From Methylomagnum ishizawai (GTDB lineage Bacteria; Pseudomonadota; Gammaproteobacteria; Methylococcales; Methylococcaceae): DNA of 64,000 bases. The position numbers were made by a program, and so were the translations under genes. Under the pieces are notes generated by a model. That model was not told the origin of the DNA. It worked only from the letters and a program-made list of their open reading frames with translations, and did not search any database. Below are positions 8,753-17,771 of the stretch, one piece after another; within the stretch, counting starts at the first letter, position 1, and every line of letters begins with the position of its first letter. Location: positions 2,754,150 to 2,818,149 of the forward strand of contig NZ_AP019783.1 of NCBI RefSeq assembly GCF_019670005.1. The letters are read 5' to 3'.

Positions 8753-10182
8753 GCATCCACGCGGGCCGTGCTGACATCCTCCTCCTGGAAGGACTCGACC
8801 GCCTCAGCCGCGACATGGTGGAGCAGGAAACCATCATCCGCGACATCGAAGCGCGGGGCGTCCGCATCGTCGGCCTGTCCGATGGCTACGACTCCAAAGC
8901 CACCCGCGCCGCCCGCACCCTACAGCGCGGCCTACGCGGAATGCTCAACGAGCTATACCTGATCGACCTCGCCGCCAAAACCCACCGTGGCCTCTCCGGC
9001 CAAGTCCAGCGCGGCCACCACGCGGGCGGCTTGGCCTATGGCTACCGCACCGTCCGCGAGGCCGACAACTCCCGCCTCGAAATCCACCCCGAACAAGCCG
9101 CCATCATCCGCGAAATCCACCGCCGCTACGCCGCCGGGGAAAGCTGCCAACGCATCGTCGCCGACCTCAACCGCCGCCACGTCCCCTCCCCCCGAGGCAC
9201 CACCTGGGCCGTCAGCGCCCTCTACGGCTCCCCCAACAAAGGCACCGGCATCCTCAACAACGAAACCTTCACCGGGCGCTACCTCTGGAACCGCTCCCAA
9301 TGGATCAAAGACCCCAAGACCGGAACCCGCCAACGCATCGAACGCCCCCGCGCCGAATGGCAAATCCAAGACCGCCCCGACCTCCGCATCGTGGACGCCG
9401 AAACCTGGGCAGCCGTCCGCCAACGCATCGACACCCCCCGCCTCGCGGGCGGCACTCGGGGCAAAGGCGGCAAGCCCACCACGCTTTTCGGTGGACTGCT
9501 CACCTGCGGCCACTGCGGCGGAGCCGTGGTCGCCATCAACGACCGCCTTTACGGCTGCGCCGCCCGCAAAGACCGCGGGCGCTCCGTCTGTCCCGGCATC
9601 TATGTTCCCCGCGACATCCTCGACAAGAAACTCCTGGGCCTGATCCGCGAACACCTCACCAGCCCCGACGCCCTGGCCGAAATGCACACCCTCGTCCGCG
9701 AAGCCCTGCACGAACAGCGCCGCCAGGCCGACGCGCACGGCGCGACCGCCCAGGCGCGGCTGATCGAACTGGAAAAGGAAATCGGGAATCTGGTCGGCGC
9801 GATAGCCCAGGTCGGCCTATCCGCCGCCCTGCAAAGCCGACTGGCCCAGGCCGAACGCGAACGCGAAGCCCTGCACGCCGTGAAATTCAGCGCGGCCAAT
9901 ATCGGCAAGGTGGAAGATGTGATGGCGCAATACCGCCGCCGGATTCTGGATTTGCGGACGACGCTATCCAAATCCCCGACCAACGCCAGGATGATTTTGA
10001 AGGAGTATCTGAAGGAAATTCGGCTGGAAGCCGACCAGGAAGGAATTTACGCGCAGATAAAAGAAAGCCCCGCCAGCCTACTGAGTTCGGCTGGCGGGGC
10101 GTTTCTGGGATTGGTAGCGGGGGCAGGATTCCACAATCAGAGTACAGGCGGTACCCCCCACGCGGTCATTCCCCTGCGATAG
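8753..10182 (+). pseudogene. Large serine recombinase, N-terminus and catalytic Ser missing
   Basis: The frame starts directly at the IS border with IHAGRADILLLEGLDRLSRD, which is the second conserved block of the serine resolvase domain. The roughly 60 residues before it, including the catalytic Ser and first Arg, are gone. The recombinase domain follows (GGLAYGYR, LEIHPEQAAIIREI, FTGRYLWNRSQW), then a zinc ribbon (FGGLLTCGHCGG, YGCAARKDRG..CPGIYV) and a long coiled coil ending in LKEIRLEA. Such enzymes integrate phages and ICEs. The 8593 start belongs to IS sequence and is not real. The last 35 codons run over a strong hairpin (10067-10100), so the natural end may be slightly earlier. Inactive as it stands. 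Confidence 0.88.
10067..10100 (+). terminator. Strong hairpin at the recombinase 3' end
   Basis: GCCCCGCCAGCC (10067-10078) pairs perfectly with GGCTGGCGGGGC (10089-10100) around a ten-base loop, followed by GTTTCTGGG. The T tract is poor, but the 12-bp GC-rich stem is what a terminator of the recombinase transcript would look like. It lies inside the last codons of the open frame. Confidence 0.5.
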
Positions 10183-10487
10183 TCTGTCCTGCCCCGCGTG
10201 AAGCCTTGCCAGACTGTGCCAGCCGCCGCCGCCCTTTGCCCGCCTGCTTTCACGTTCTTTCACGCTGCCCTCCCCTCCCCTGCCGCCTCAGCCCGCCACA
10301 CCATGAACCGCCGTGCGCGATGTTGTGAGCTTCTAGAGAAGGAATATGCAGAAGTCCGCCGGAATTGCAACGTAAATATTCACCTTGCAAACTAGCAAGG
10401 TTATATGTCACAAATTGAGCGGGAATATTGCCCACGTCCACTAACAGCGCACTCCCGCCCCCTGTCCATCTTTCGAGGAATCCGCGT
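10183..10487. other. Intergenic region before the Rhs gene
   Basis: About 300 bases with no convincing gene. It contains the operator-like palindrome at 10365-10390 and a weak candidate -35 (TTGCAA, 10385-10390). GAGGAA precedes the Rhs start. No clear -10 box was seen. Confidence 0.5.
10365..10390. promoter_or_regulatory. Operator-like palindrome, copy 2
   Basis: TTGCAACGTAAATATTCACC followed by TTGCAA gives a near-perfect inverted repeat with arms TTGCAACGT and ACCTTGCAA around AAATATTC. Its first 20 bases are identical to 601-620. It lies about 100 bases before the Rhs start. It may control that gene, or it may be the relic of another phage regulatory module. Confidence 0.55.
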
Positions 10488-13400
10488 ATGTCGTTCCGTC
10501 TTTCGCAATCGATGAACCGTGCCTTGCTGGCTCATTCAGGCACTTCCCGCAATGCTGGAACGCAAATACCGTGGCATTGGGTAGGGCTATGGCTAGGAAT
10601 TTTAGTTCTGTTTGGACTCCCAAACAGAAGTTATGCGAATATTGACTGCAACGATCCATTGACGACTTGCGCAGAACCGATTTCTGGGAGTTGGAGTTAT
10701 TTTTATGCTAACACACATTTTTTAGGGTTTAGCTCACCTGAGGAGGCCGCTCAAGCAGGTCAAGAATACTTAAGGCTTCAAGGTTGTCCCACCACTTTTT
10801 CGCTTGGCAGCTTTACTGATGACATATATCAAGGTTATGGACATGCAAATATATCTCCATCTCCATGCGCATACCTAACAACAATAGGGCCTTCAGTACA
10901 ATGGTCTCTTGGATTAGAATTCAGCCAATATATTTGCGCTGACTACACGACACAGCAATGTAATCCACCGGCTGGTAGCCCTCCTTCGATAACACATAAC
11001 TCACTGCTAGTCGGTAGATACCGTGTCGTGAATTGCCCAGATGGATATAGGGCTGACTCCGATATCGATAATTTTGGAACCTACTTCAACGGACATATTT
11101 GTTACAAACAGAACACAAATACCCCCCGCTTCTATCTCACCGCCCCCCACAAACCCCAATGCGGCGGCGACCTCAACAAATCCAACCCCTGCAACCCCGC
11201 CACCGGCGAGAAATTCCAGGCAGAAACCGATATCCGCCTGCCGCTGTCGGGCCTCGCCTTCACCCGCTATTACTCCTCCCACGGCCTGGGCGAAAACCCC
11301 GCCGGGATGGGCGTCAACTGGTCCCACAGCTTCGCCCAGCGGCTGGACCGCTTCTACGCCGCGCCAACCCAAGCGCCCGGCACGCCCACCTCGGCGATGT
11401 ACGCCGGCCGCGACACGGCTTGCACTAGCGGTTGGAACGACATCAAAGCCCAAGCCTTCGGCGGTGCCTTCCAAGGCGCGACCGCCACCTACACCGCCGG
11501 ACTCTGCCAAGCGAGCCTGAACGGCGTCACGGTCATGCTGGAAATCCATTCCAGCGAGGGCGCGGTCTATTCCGCCGAAAGCTCCGGCTACGCCAACCCC
11601 GACGACGAATGGCACGTGGTCGAGCGGCCCAACGGCGTGCGCTATTTGTTCCGCAACCAGGGCGGGCGCTGGAATCCCGACGCTTCCGGCATCGGCGTCG
11701 CCTGGACCGATGGCACCTGGGCCGAACAGAACCACCGCCCGGTCAAGCTGGCCCGGCCCGACGCCAACACCTGGCGCTTCACCGACGAGGACGGCACGGT
11801 CGAGACCTACGACCGCGACGGCCATCTCCAAACCGCCACCGACCGGGCCGGGCGGGTCACGGCCTACGCCTACCTGGATGGCAAGCTGGACCATATCACC
11901 GACCCCTTCGGGCGCGTCCTGCAATTCGCCTACGACGCCGGCGGGCAACTGCTGCAAAGCGTGACCGGCCCGGACGGCACGGTGAGCTACCAATACGACG
12001 CCGGCAACCGCCTCACCACCGTCGTCTACCCCGACGACACCCCGGCGGACCCGAACGACAACCCGCGCCGGACCTACCTCTACGAAAAACCCGCCCTGCC
12101 CTACCACCTGACCGGCATCACCGACGAGAACAACCAGCGCTACGCCACCTGGGACTACGACGGCCTGGGCCGGGCGGTCCTCGGCACCCACGCGGGCGAC
12201 GCCGACAAGACCCTTTTCACCTATAACGCCAACGGCACCACCACCCTCACCAACGCCCTGGGCGGCACCCAGACCTACCGCTACACCGTGGCCGGGGACG
12301 GCGTGCGCTTCGGCGGCGTGGTCGATGGCGCGACGCCCGCCGTCCTCTGCCCGGCCTGCGGCGACAGTTCCAACCACGACCTCAAGTACGACGCCAACGG
12401 CAACGTCACCGAGCGGCGCGATTTCAAAGGCAATGGCACCTGCTACAAATACGACGGCACGGACCGCAACCTGGAAACCGTCCGCATCGAAGGCTTCGGC
12501 CCCGGCGAGGCCTGCCCCGCCGACCCCGCCGCCTACACCATCCCCGCCAACAGCGCCAAGCGCAAGTTCACCACCGACTGGCATCCCACCGAGCGGCTGC
12601 CGGTCCGCAGCGCCGGGCCGCGCCTCCTGACCCTGTTCCACTACCAGGGCGACACCGTGAACGGCGTCGCGGTCGATTGCGGCGGGACCGGCCCCGTCCT
12701 CTGCGACACCTCCCGGCAAAGCACCAACGATCCCAGCGGCACCAAGGCCTTCACCGCCACCCCGCAAGGCAGGGTCCGCGCCTGGCATTACACCTACAAC
12801 GGCCTGGGCCAGCCGACCGTGATCGACGGCCCGCGCATCAATGTGGCCGACACCACCACCCTGGAGTATTACCCGCTGGACGCCGCCTGCCCGGCGGGCA
12901 CCGACGGCAATGGCTGCCGGGGCGCGTTGAAGACCGCCACCAACGCCCTGGGCCACGCCACGGCCTACCAGAACCACGACGCCAATGGCCGCCCGCGCCG
13001 GATCGTCGATCCCAACGGCCTCGTCACCGACCTGCTCTACGACCGCCGGGGCCGCTTGACCCAGAAGACCGTGGGCGGCAACCCCACCCTCTACGGCTAC
13101 GACGGCGTGGGCAACCTCGTCAAGACCACCCTGCCGACCCTGGGCTATTACAGCTACACCTACGACGCCGCCCACCGGCTGACCGATATCACCGATTCGC
13201 TCAACCAGCGCATCCATTACACCCTGGACGCCGCCGGGAACCGCGCCCAGGAAGACATCTACAACGCCAACAACGCCCTGGCCACCACCCACCGCCGCGT
13301 ATACGACCCCCTGGGCCGCTTGTTCCAGGAATTCCGCCGCGCCGACGACAACAGGACGGAACGCGCCCTGCAATTCGGCTACGACGCCAACGCCAACACC

Positions 13401-15614
13401 GCGACCCTCGCCGAGCCGCTGGACGCCGTCAACAACCGCGTCACCACCTGGACCTACGACAGCCTGGACCGTCCCACCCGGCGCGACGTGGCGGCGGGCG
13501 GCCAGTTGGAAACCACCCTGTTCGGCTACGACGCCCTCGACCACCTGACCCAGGTCACGGACGCCAACAACCAAACCACCCGCTATGTCTACGACGGCCT
13601 CGGCAACCTGACCAGCGCGACCAGCCCCAACACCGGCACCACCACCTACGGCTACGACGAGGCGGGCAACCTCGGCAACCACACCGACGCCAACACCGCC
13701 GCGCTGAACGCCGCCAACGGCACCGCCCTCAAGACCAGCACCCGCACCTACGACGCCCTCGACCGCCCGACCTCGATCGGCTTCGGCGATCCCGCCAACC
13801 TGGATATCACCTACACCTACGACCCGGCGGGCGGCCTGGGGCGGCTGGGCACGGTGGCGCAGGGCGGGGCCAGCACCGCCTACGGCTACGACCCGCGCGG
13901 CAACGTCACCGCCATCGCCGCCCAGCGGCCCGGCTACGACGCCGCCCACGACTGGATCGGCTACGCCTACAACAGCCTGGACCAAGCCATCCGGGTCGAT
14001 TTCGGCCAGCCCACCGCCGAGCGCAAGGTCTACTACGACCGCAACGCCCTGGGCCAGGTCACGCGGGTCCGGCTGAACCAGAACGGCGCCACCCAGAATT
14101 TGGCGACCGGATTCCAATACCGGCCGTCCGGCCCGCTGCTGGGGCTGACCTACGGCAACGGCCTGACCTACAAGCGGACCTTCAACCTCGACGACCGCAT
14201 CACCGATGTCGATGTGCCGGGCGTGATCGACAGCCACTACGGCTACGACGCCTACCGGGTCGATCTGGTGGCGTCCCTGTCCGACCCGGCCCTGCACGCC
14301 GGGGGGGCCTGGGGGCTGGGCTACGACGCGACCGGCGACCGCCTGACCACGGCGCAGGGGGATTTCGGGGCGCTGGCCTATGGCTACGACGGGGTGGGCA
14401 ACCGCCTGAACGAGACCCGCGACGGCCTCGCCACCCTGTATGGCTACGACCCGGCCAGCCAGCGCCTGCTGAACCTCGGCCAGGGTGGGACCACGGTCAA
14501 GGCCTACGGCTACGACGCCAACGGCAACGCCACCGCCCAGGGCGGCCTCGCCTTCGACTTCGGGGCCGACAACCGGCTGCGGCGGGTGCGCTCCGGGAGC
14601 CAGGAGGTCGCCCGCTACGCCTACGACGGCCAGGGCCAACGCATCACCAAGACGGTGGGCGGCGTGGCGCGGCAGTTCTACTATGGGCTGGACGGGGGCT
14701 TGCTGCGGGAAACCGGCCCGGACGGCGACCGCATCCACTTGGCGGTGGACGGCACGCCGCTGGCACTGGTGAACAACGGCACGGTGTACTACCCGCACCC
14801 CGACCGGCTCGGCACGGTCCAGCGCATCACCGACGCGGGCCAGCAGGTCGTGTGGTCGGCGCGGTACGAGCCGTTCGGCCAGGCCGTCATCGCTTCCGGC
14901 ATCGAGTACAACCCGCGCTTCCCCGGCCAGTACTACGACGCGGAGACGGGGCTGTACTACAACCACTTCCGGGATTACGATGCGGGGGTGGGAAGGTATG
15001 TGGAGAGCGATCCGATTGGGTTGCGGGGCGGGGTTAATACTTATGCTTATGTTGGTGGAAATCCAATCAGTTGGACCGATCCTCTTGGGTTGACGAATGC
15101 AGCGACGTATACTTGTTTAGCAGACCCGGCTCAACCGGTATGTTGGGTAGGGGTCGCATTTACTGCCTATACCATTCAAGGGATACTTAACGGAACCAAA
15201 AAATCCGGGAATTCCAACGATTGTGATTGTTCTGCTCCGGCGACATCGACTCCGGCATCGCCAGACCCTTTTGGAGAAGAGCCACCAGAGGTTAGGGGTA
15301 CCCAAATTGGTTTAAAAAACCCAGAATCAGTCGATCAAATAAAATCAGATATGCTAAATGGGCGTTATAATTACGAAACCCCAAGTGGGCAGATAGGCGG
15401 TTATGTTGATACCCGAGGGGTATATCACGTCGGAGAGGGGCATCATAGAATATGTGCTGCTCGTGAGATTTACCTTGAGACCGGCAACCCAAGACCGCTA
15501 AATAAATTGATAGCGAATGGTCGGTGGACGCCTAGAATCGATCCGCCTCAGGACAGCAGACCTCTTCCCTCACGCAATTTTTGGGACAATTTACGGAATC
15601 ATTTCGGGTTTTAA
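10488..15614 (+). CDS. Rhs/YD-repeat protein with ParB-like C-terminal toxin tip
   Basis: 1708 residues. A hydrophobic segment (WVGLWLGILVLFGL..SYA) near residue 30-50 looks like a signal peptide or anchor. From about residue 235 comes a DUF6531-like start (NPATGEKFQAETDIRLPLSG, RYYSSHG) and then many YD repeats (YGYD, YTYD). The conserved Rhs junction follows (FPGQYYDAETGLYYNHFRDY, GRYVESDPIGLRGG, NPISWTDPLGLT). The variable tip after it includes YVDTRGVYHVGEGHHRICAA, resembling ParB-type nuclease folds, and ends LRNHFGF. The core is GC-rich, while the N-terminal 200 codons and the tip are AT-rich, the usual sign of tip exchange. ATG 10488 has GAGGAA upstream; the frame is open earlier but lacks a ribosome site. 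Role: contact-dependent or secreted polymorphic toxin. Confidence 0.85.
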   Translation: MSFRLSQSMNRALLAHSGTSRNAGTQIPWHWVGLWLGILVLFGLPNRSYANIDCNDPLTTCAEPISGSWSYFYANTHFLGFSSPEEAAQAGQEYLRLQGCPTTFSLGSFTDDIYQGYGHANISPSPCAYLTTIGPSVQWSLGLEFSQYICADYTTQQCNPPAGSPPSITHNSLLVGRYRVVNCPDGYRADSDIDNFGTYFNGHICYKQNTNTPRFYLTAPHKPQCGGDLNKSNPCNPATGEKFQAETDIRLPLSGLAFTRYYSSHGLGENPAGMGVNWSHSFAQRLDRFYAAPTQAPGTPTSAMYAGRDTACTSGWNDIKAQAFGGAFQGATATYTAGLCQASLNGVTVMLEIHSSEGAVYSAESSGYANPDDEWHVVERPNGVRYLFRNQGGRWNPDASGIGVAWTDGTWAEQNHRPVKLARPDANTWRFTDEDGTVETYDRDGHLQTATDRAGRVTAYAYLDGKLDHITDPFGRVLQFAYDAGGQLLQSVTGPDGTVSYQYDAGNRLTTVVYPDDTPADPNDNPRRTYLYEKPALPYHLTGITDENNQRYATWDYDGLGRAVLGTHAGDADKTLFTYNANGTTTLTNALGGTQTYRYTVAGDGVRFGGVVDGATPAVLCPACGDSSNHDLKYDANGNVTERRDFKGNGTCYKYDGTDRNLETVRIEGFGPGEACPADPAAYTIPANSAKRKFTTDWHPTERLPVRSAGPRLLTLFHYQGDTVNGVAVDCGGTGPVLCDTSRQSTNDPSGTKAFTATPQGRVRAWHYTYNGLGQPTVIDGPRINVADTTTLEYYPLDAACPAGTDGNGCRGALKTATNALGHATAYQNHDANGRPRRIVDPNGLVTDLLYDRRGRLTQKTVGGNPTLYGYDGVGNLVKTTLPTLGYYSYTYDAAHRLTDITDSLNQRIHYTLDAAGNRAQEDIYNANNALATTHRRVYDPLGRLFQEFRRADDNRTERALQFGYDANANTATLAEPLDAVNNRVTTWTYDSLDRPTRRDVAAGGQLETTLFGYDALDHLTQVTDANNQTTRYVYDGLGNLTSATSPNTGTTTYGYDEAGNLGNHTDANTAALNAANGTALKTSTRTYDALDRPTSIGFGDPANLDITYTYDPAGGLGRLGTVAQGGASTAYGYDPRGNVTAIAAQRPGYDAAHDWIGYAYNSLDQAIRVDFGQPTAERKVYYDRNALGQVTRVRLNQNGATQNLATGFQYRPSGPLLGLTYGNGLTYKRTFNLDDRITDVDVPGVIDSHYGYDAYRVDLVASLSDPALHAGGAWGLGYDATGDRLTTAQGDFGALAYGYDGVGNRLNETRDGLATLYGYDPASQRLLNLGQGGTTVKAYGYDANGNATAQGGLAFDFGADNRLRRVRSGSQEVARYAYDGQGQRITKTVGGVARQFYYGLDGGLLRETGPDGDRIHLAVDGTPLALVNNGTVYYPHPDRLGTVQRITDAGQQVVWSARYEPFGQAVIASGIEYNPRFPGQYYDAETGLYYNHFRDYDAGVGRYVESDPIGLRGGVNTYAYVGGNPISWTDPLGLTNAATYTCLADPAQPVCWVGVAFTAYTIQGILNGTKKSGNSNDCDCSAPATSTPASPDPFGEEPPEVRGTQIGLKNPESVDQIKSDMLNGRYNYETPSGQIGGYVDTRGVYHVGEGHHRICAAREIYLETGNPRPLNKLIANGRWTPRIDPPQDSRPLPSRNFWDNLRNHFGF

Positions 15615-15631
15615 ATTTTAATGGTAAGTTT

Positions 15632-15979
15632 ATGTTGTCGAGAAAGCAGGAGTTGCTAAGGGACTTGCTCTGCCAATCATTGTCTTTTATTAGGAATAGG
15701 CAAACTTTGCCATGGTGGAGGAAAGCTTTTGATAAAGCTGTATACTTTGAATCAGAACTGGTTCATAATATTTCGCCATCAATATTTAATAGCGATTTCA
15801 CAGACCATGATATATGGTTTATAAATCATCAAGCAAAGTGGTACATAGAGAATTGCACGCCGGAAATTTCTCCGAATTACGATTTTGTAAAAAAGACTGT
15901 GGAGGAATTAATTGGGTTGGTTCCGCCATCTCTGGCTCACAAAATTCAAAACCAGTGTAACCCGTATAAGGCGCAATAG
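15632..15979 (+). CDS. Putative immunity protein for the Rhs toxin
   Basis: 115 residues, AT-rich, starting 17 bases after the toxin stop. It is a small helical, soluble protein (SRKQELLRDLLCQSLSFIR, KTVEELIGLVPPSLA) with no recognised family. Position directly behind an Rhs tip, matching base composition and size are those of a cognate immunity gene; this is inference. Starts upstream of 15632 would overlap the toxin gene. Confidence 0.65.
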   Translation: MLSRKQELLRDLLCQSLSFIRNRQTLPWWRKAFDKAVYFESELVHNISPSIFNSDFTDHDIWFINHQAKWYIENCTPEISPNYDFVKKTVEELIGLVPPSLAHKIQNQCNPYKAQ

Positions 15980-15980
15980 C

Positions 15981-16055
15981 ACGTAGGGTGGGGTGAACTG
16001 AGGGAACCGCATCGTTCGTGAACGGTGCGGTTCCTATCGTCACCGCACCCTACGG
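15981..16055. repeat. Palindromic intergenic repeat (REP/MITE-like)
   Basis: The outer arms ACGTAGGGTG and CACCCTACGG pair across 75 bases. Inside, GGAACCGCA pairs with TGCGGTTCC around a short loop. Nested stems of the 'cgtagggtg..caccctacg' type are dispersed repeats in many proteobacteria. No coding potential. Confidence 0.6.
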
Positions 16056-16085
16056 CGCTGGTCCACAACTACCGGCTCAGTAACC

Positions 16086-16340
16086 ATGTGGAAATTGATT
16101 CCTTGGCAACTTGTGTTCCTGATGATGTGCTTGCTTTTGGGAGCCTTTCTCTCAATCGGGCAAGCAATCACGTTCGCATGGCTTTCAACATTCCCGGAAC
16201 GAGCGTCGCAGATCGAATCATTGGAAATCAAATTCTGGAGCTATGCGGCGATTGCATTAGTTTTTGTGATTATCGATTTGGGATTGCTTGTTCGTCTGAT
16301 ACGGCACATCAAAAGAGAGAAGGGCCGTAAGGCGGAATAG
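16086..16340 (+). CDS. Small two-helix membrane protein
   Basis: 84 residues with two transmembrane helices (WQLVFLMMCLLLGAFLSIGQ and YAAIALVFVIIDLGLLVRLI) and a basic C-terminal tail (RHIKREKGRKAE). Family not recognised. It lies between two palindromic repeats downstream of the Rhs locus; its stop is embedded in the hairpin at 16331-16363. Confidence 0.6.
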   Translation: MWKLIPWQLVFLMMCLLLGAFLSIGQAITFAWLSTFPERASQIESLEIKFWSYAAIALVFVIIDLGLLVRLIRHIKREKGRKAE

Positions 16341-16363
16341 CCGATACTCCGGCGTATTCCGCC
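16331..16363. repeat. Hairpin GGCGGAATA / TATTCCGCC
   Basis: A perfect 9-bp stem (16331-16339 with 16355-16363) around the loop GCCGATACTCCGGCG. A degenerate copy (ATCGCCGGTATCCTGGCG then TATTCCGCC) follows the stop of the gene ending at 34090. Both lie directly at gene ends, so they may terminate transcription or be REP elements. Confidence 0.5.
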
Positions 16364-16392
16364 GCATGAGAGCCTGCCCGCCACCTCCGCAA

Positions 16393-16527
16393 TCACAGCG
16401 GACCGGGAACCCAAAACACCACCACCACCGAACCCAACGCCGGTGCCTCGCCCCTGACCTCCCCGGCCTGGACGAAGGCGTTCGCGCCGACCCCCACGCC
16501 CTGCCCCCGGACCCGCAACACCGCCAT
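16393..16527 (-). CDS. Possible small protein or 3' fragment
   Basis: A 44-codon frame (MAVLRVRGQGVGVGANAF.., ending FWVPGPL) with high GC at third positions and a Gly/Val-rich beta-like composition. It points away from the tail operon and lies between a repeat and the phage element at 16552. It could be the remnant of a structural gene. No ribosome site, so support is weak. Confidence 0.25.
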   Translation of the reverse strand: MAVLRVRGQGVGVGANAFVQAGEVRGEAPALGSVVVVFWVPGPL

Positions 16528-16551
16528 CACCCGGCCGATCCCGCCGTGCCC

Positions 16552-16560
16552 GGTCGTGAC
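16552..16560 (+). promoter_or_regulatory. GGTCGTGAC phage element 1
   Basis: GGTCGTGAC lies 14 bases before the first gene of the tail operon (ATG 16575). There is no Shine-Dalgarno sequence in between. One of eight copies placed upstream of phage transcription units; every copy has T at the eighth base after GTGAC. Confidence 0.65.
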
Positions 16561-16574
16561 GCCACCATACCCGC

Positions 16575-17771
16575 ATGGCGCTCACGACCCCCACCCCCAC
16601 ATCCCAGGCCGACAAGAACATCGGCTTCATCCTGGACCCCGGCCCGTTCGGCGGGCCGGTGGAATTCCATAACCTCGCCATCCGCCCGGAAGACCTGACC
16701 CGGACGGAACCCTCGCGCACCGTGGTCCAACAAACCCTGGGCGGTGCCTTCGTGGATTCCTTCGGGCGCGGCCTGGGGCAGATCACCCTTGCCGGGAACA
16801 CCGGGTGGAAGCGGAAATTCCCCACCCACCGGGATTGGCTGGAGGAGTACCTGCAACTGCGGGAGCGGGTCTACGCCGGTTGGCATTATCATCGGGAATT
16901 CCTCGCCCTCGCGGGTAAAGACCCCGACGAGGTGAAGTTGGTCTTTGTCGATACCCTGGACCGGATTTGCTCGGTGGTGGTGCCGTCCCAGTTCGTCATC
17001 AAGCGTTCGAAATCCCGCCCGCTGCTCATCGCCTACCACATCGTGCTGACGGTGGTGGAACCCGAGGCCGGGAACGCCTATGTCAAGGAGTTCAAGGATT
17101 TCACGGATCAAGAGCGCTGGTTCGCGAGCCAGGCCTCGCTGGGCGACGGCATCGATGCGATCGCCGCGTTCCTGGACGACCTCATCAACGACATCGACGG
17201 CATCGCCACGGCGATCACCCGGTTCGTCGATACCTACATCGTCGGCCCCATGAAGGCGTTCGTCGGCCTGACGGCCCGGGTGTTGGGGGTGGTGAACTCG
17301 GTCAACCGGGTGGTGGACGCCGTGTTCTCGGTGCCGATGACCTTGGCCCAGGGATTGACCCAGGCCGCCACCAACATCTTCCGCACCGTGGCGAACGTCG
17401 CCAACCTGCCGGACCGGGTGAAGGCCCGCTACATGGAAGTGGCCGGCGCGTTCCAGAACGCCTATTGCATCCTGACCAAGCTGGCCCGCAGGGCCCCGGC
17501 CACCCTGCCGAACTACCAGGATATCTACGGCGCGTCCAACTGCTCCTCGACCGTGCCGGGCACCGCGCCCCTGAGCCCACTGCGCGGCGTGAATCCCTTC
17601 TATTCGCTGACCACGCCGGTCGCCACCGCGCCGGTCGCGTCGGTATCGCCCGAGGCCCAGGCCGGCATCGACGACATGGCGAAGAACGACCCGGTGCTCT
17701 TCCCGCGCACCGGGGCCAACCTGCGGCGGGTGCTGGACACCATTTCCTCCGGCGTGGGGCTGGCCGCATGA
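16575..17771 (+). CDS. Phage tail/baseplate protein
   Basis: 398 residues, first gene of the plus-strand tail operon. The N-terminal 160 residues are a mixed-fold domain (LDPGPFGGPVEFHNLAIRPE, QTLGGAFVDSFGRGLGQIT, HRDWLEEYLQLRERVY). The middle is helical (residues 190-290) and the C-terminus less ordered. Such N-terminal domains occur in baseplate-associated proteins next to LysM/gp25 genes. The stop overlaps the next start (ATGA), so the two are probably translationally coupled. Exact role not recognised. Confidence 0.7.
   Translation: MALTTPTPTSQADKNIGFILDPGPFGGPVEFHNLAIRPEDLTRTEPSRTVVQQTLGGAFVDSFGRGLGQITLAGNTGWKRKFPTHRDWLEEYLQLRERVYAGWHYHREFLALAGKDPDEVKLVFVDTLDRICSVVVPSQFVIKRSKSRPLLIAYHIVLTVVEPEAGNAYVKEFKDFTDQERWFASQASLGDGIDAIAAFLDDLINDIDGIATAITRFVDTYIVGPMKAFVGLTARVLGVVNSVNRVVDAVFSVPMTLAQGLTQAATNIFRTVANVANLPDRVKARYMEVAGAFQNAYCILTKLARRAPATLPNYQDIYGASNCSSTVPGTAPLSPLRGVNPFYSLTTPVATAPVASVSPEAQAGIDDMAKNDPVLFPRTGANLRRVLDTISSGVGLAA

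Noticed and set aside
601-10384. The 20-bp direct repeat TTGCAACGTAAATATTCACC as attL/attR of the element between its copies
   Set aside because: A third, inverted and diverged copy exists at 30105-30128, and the repeats are palindromic and overlap promoters, so they fit operators better than attachment sites.
11007-14966. 1319-residue minus-strand ORF opposite the Rhs gene
   Set aside because: It arises from the biased codon use and YD repeats of the Rhs gene; composition is Gly/Val/Ala-rich without domains.
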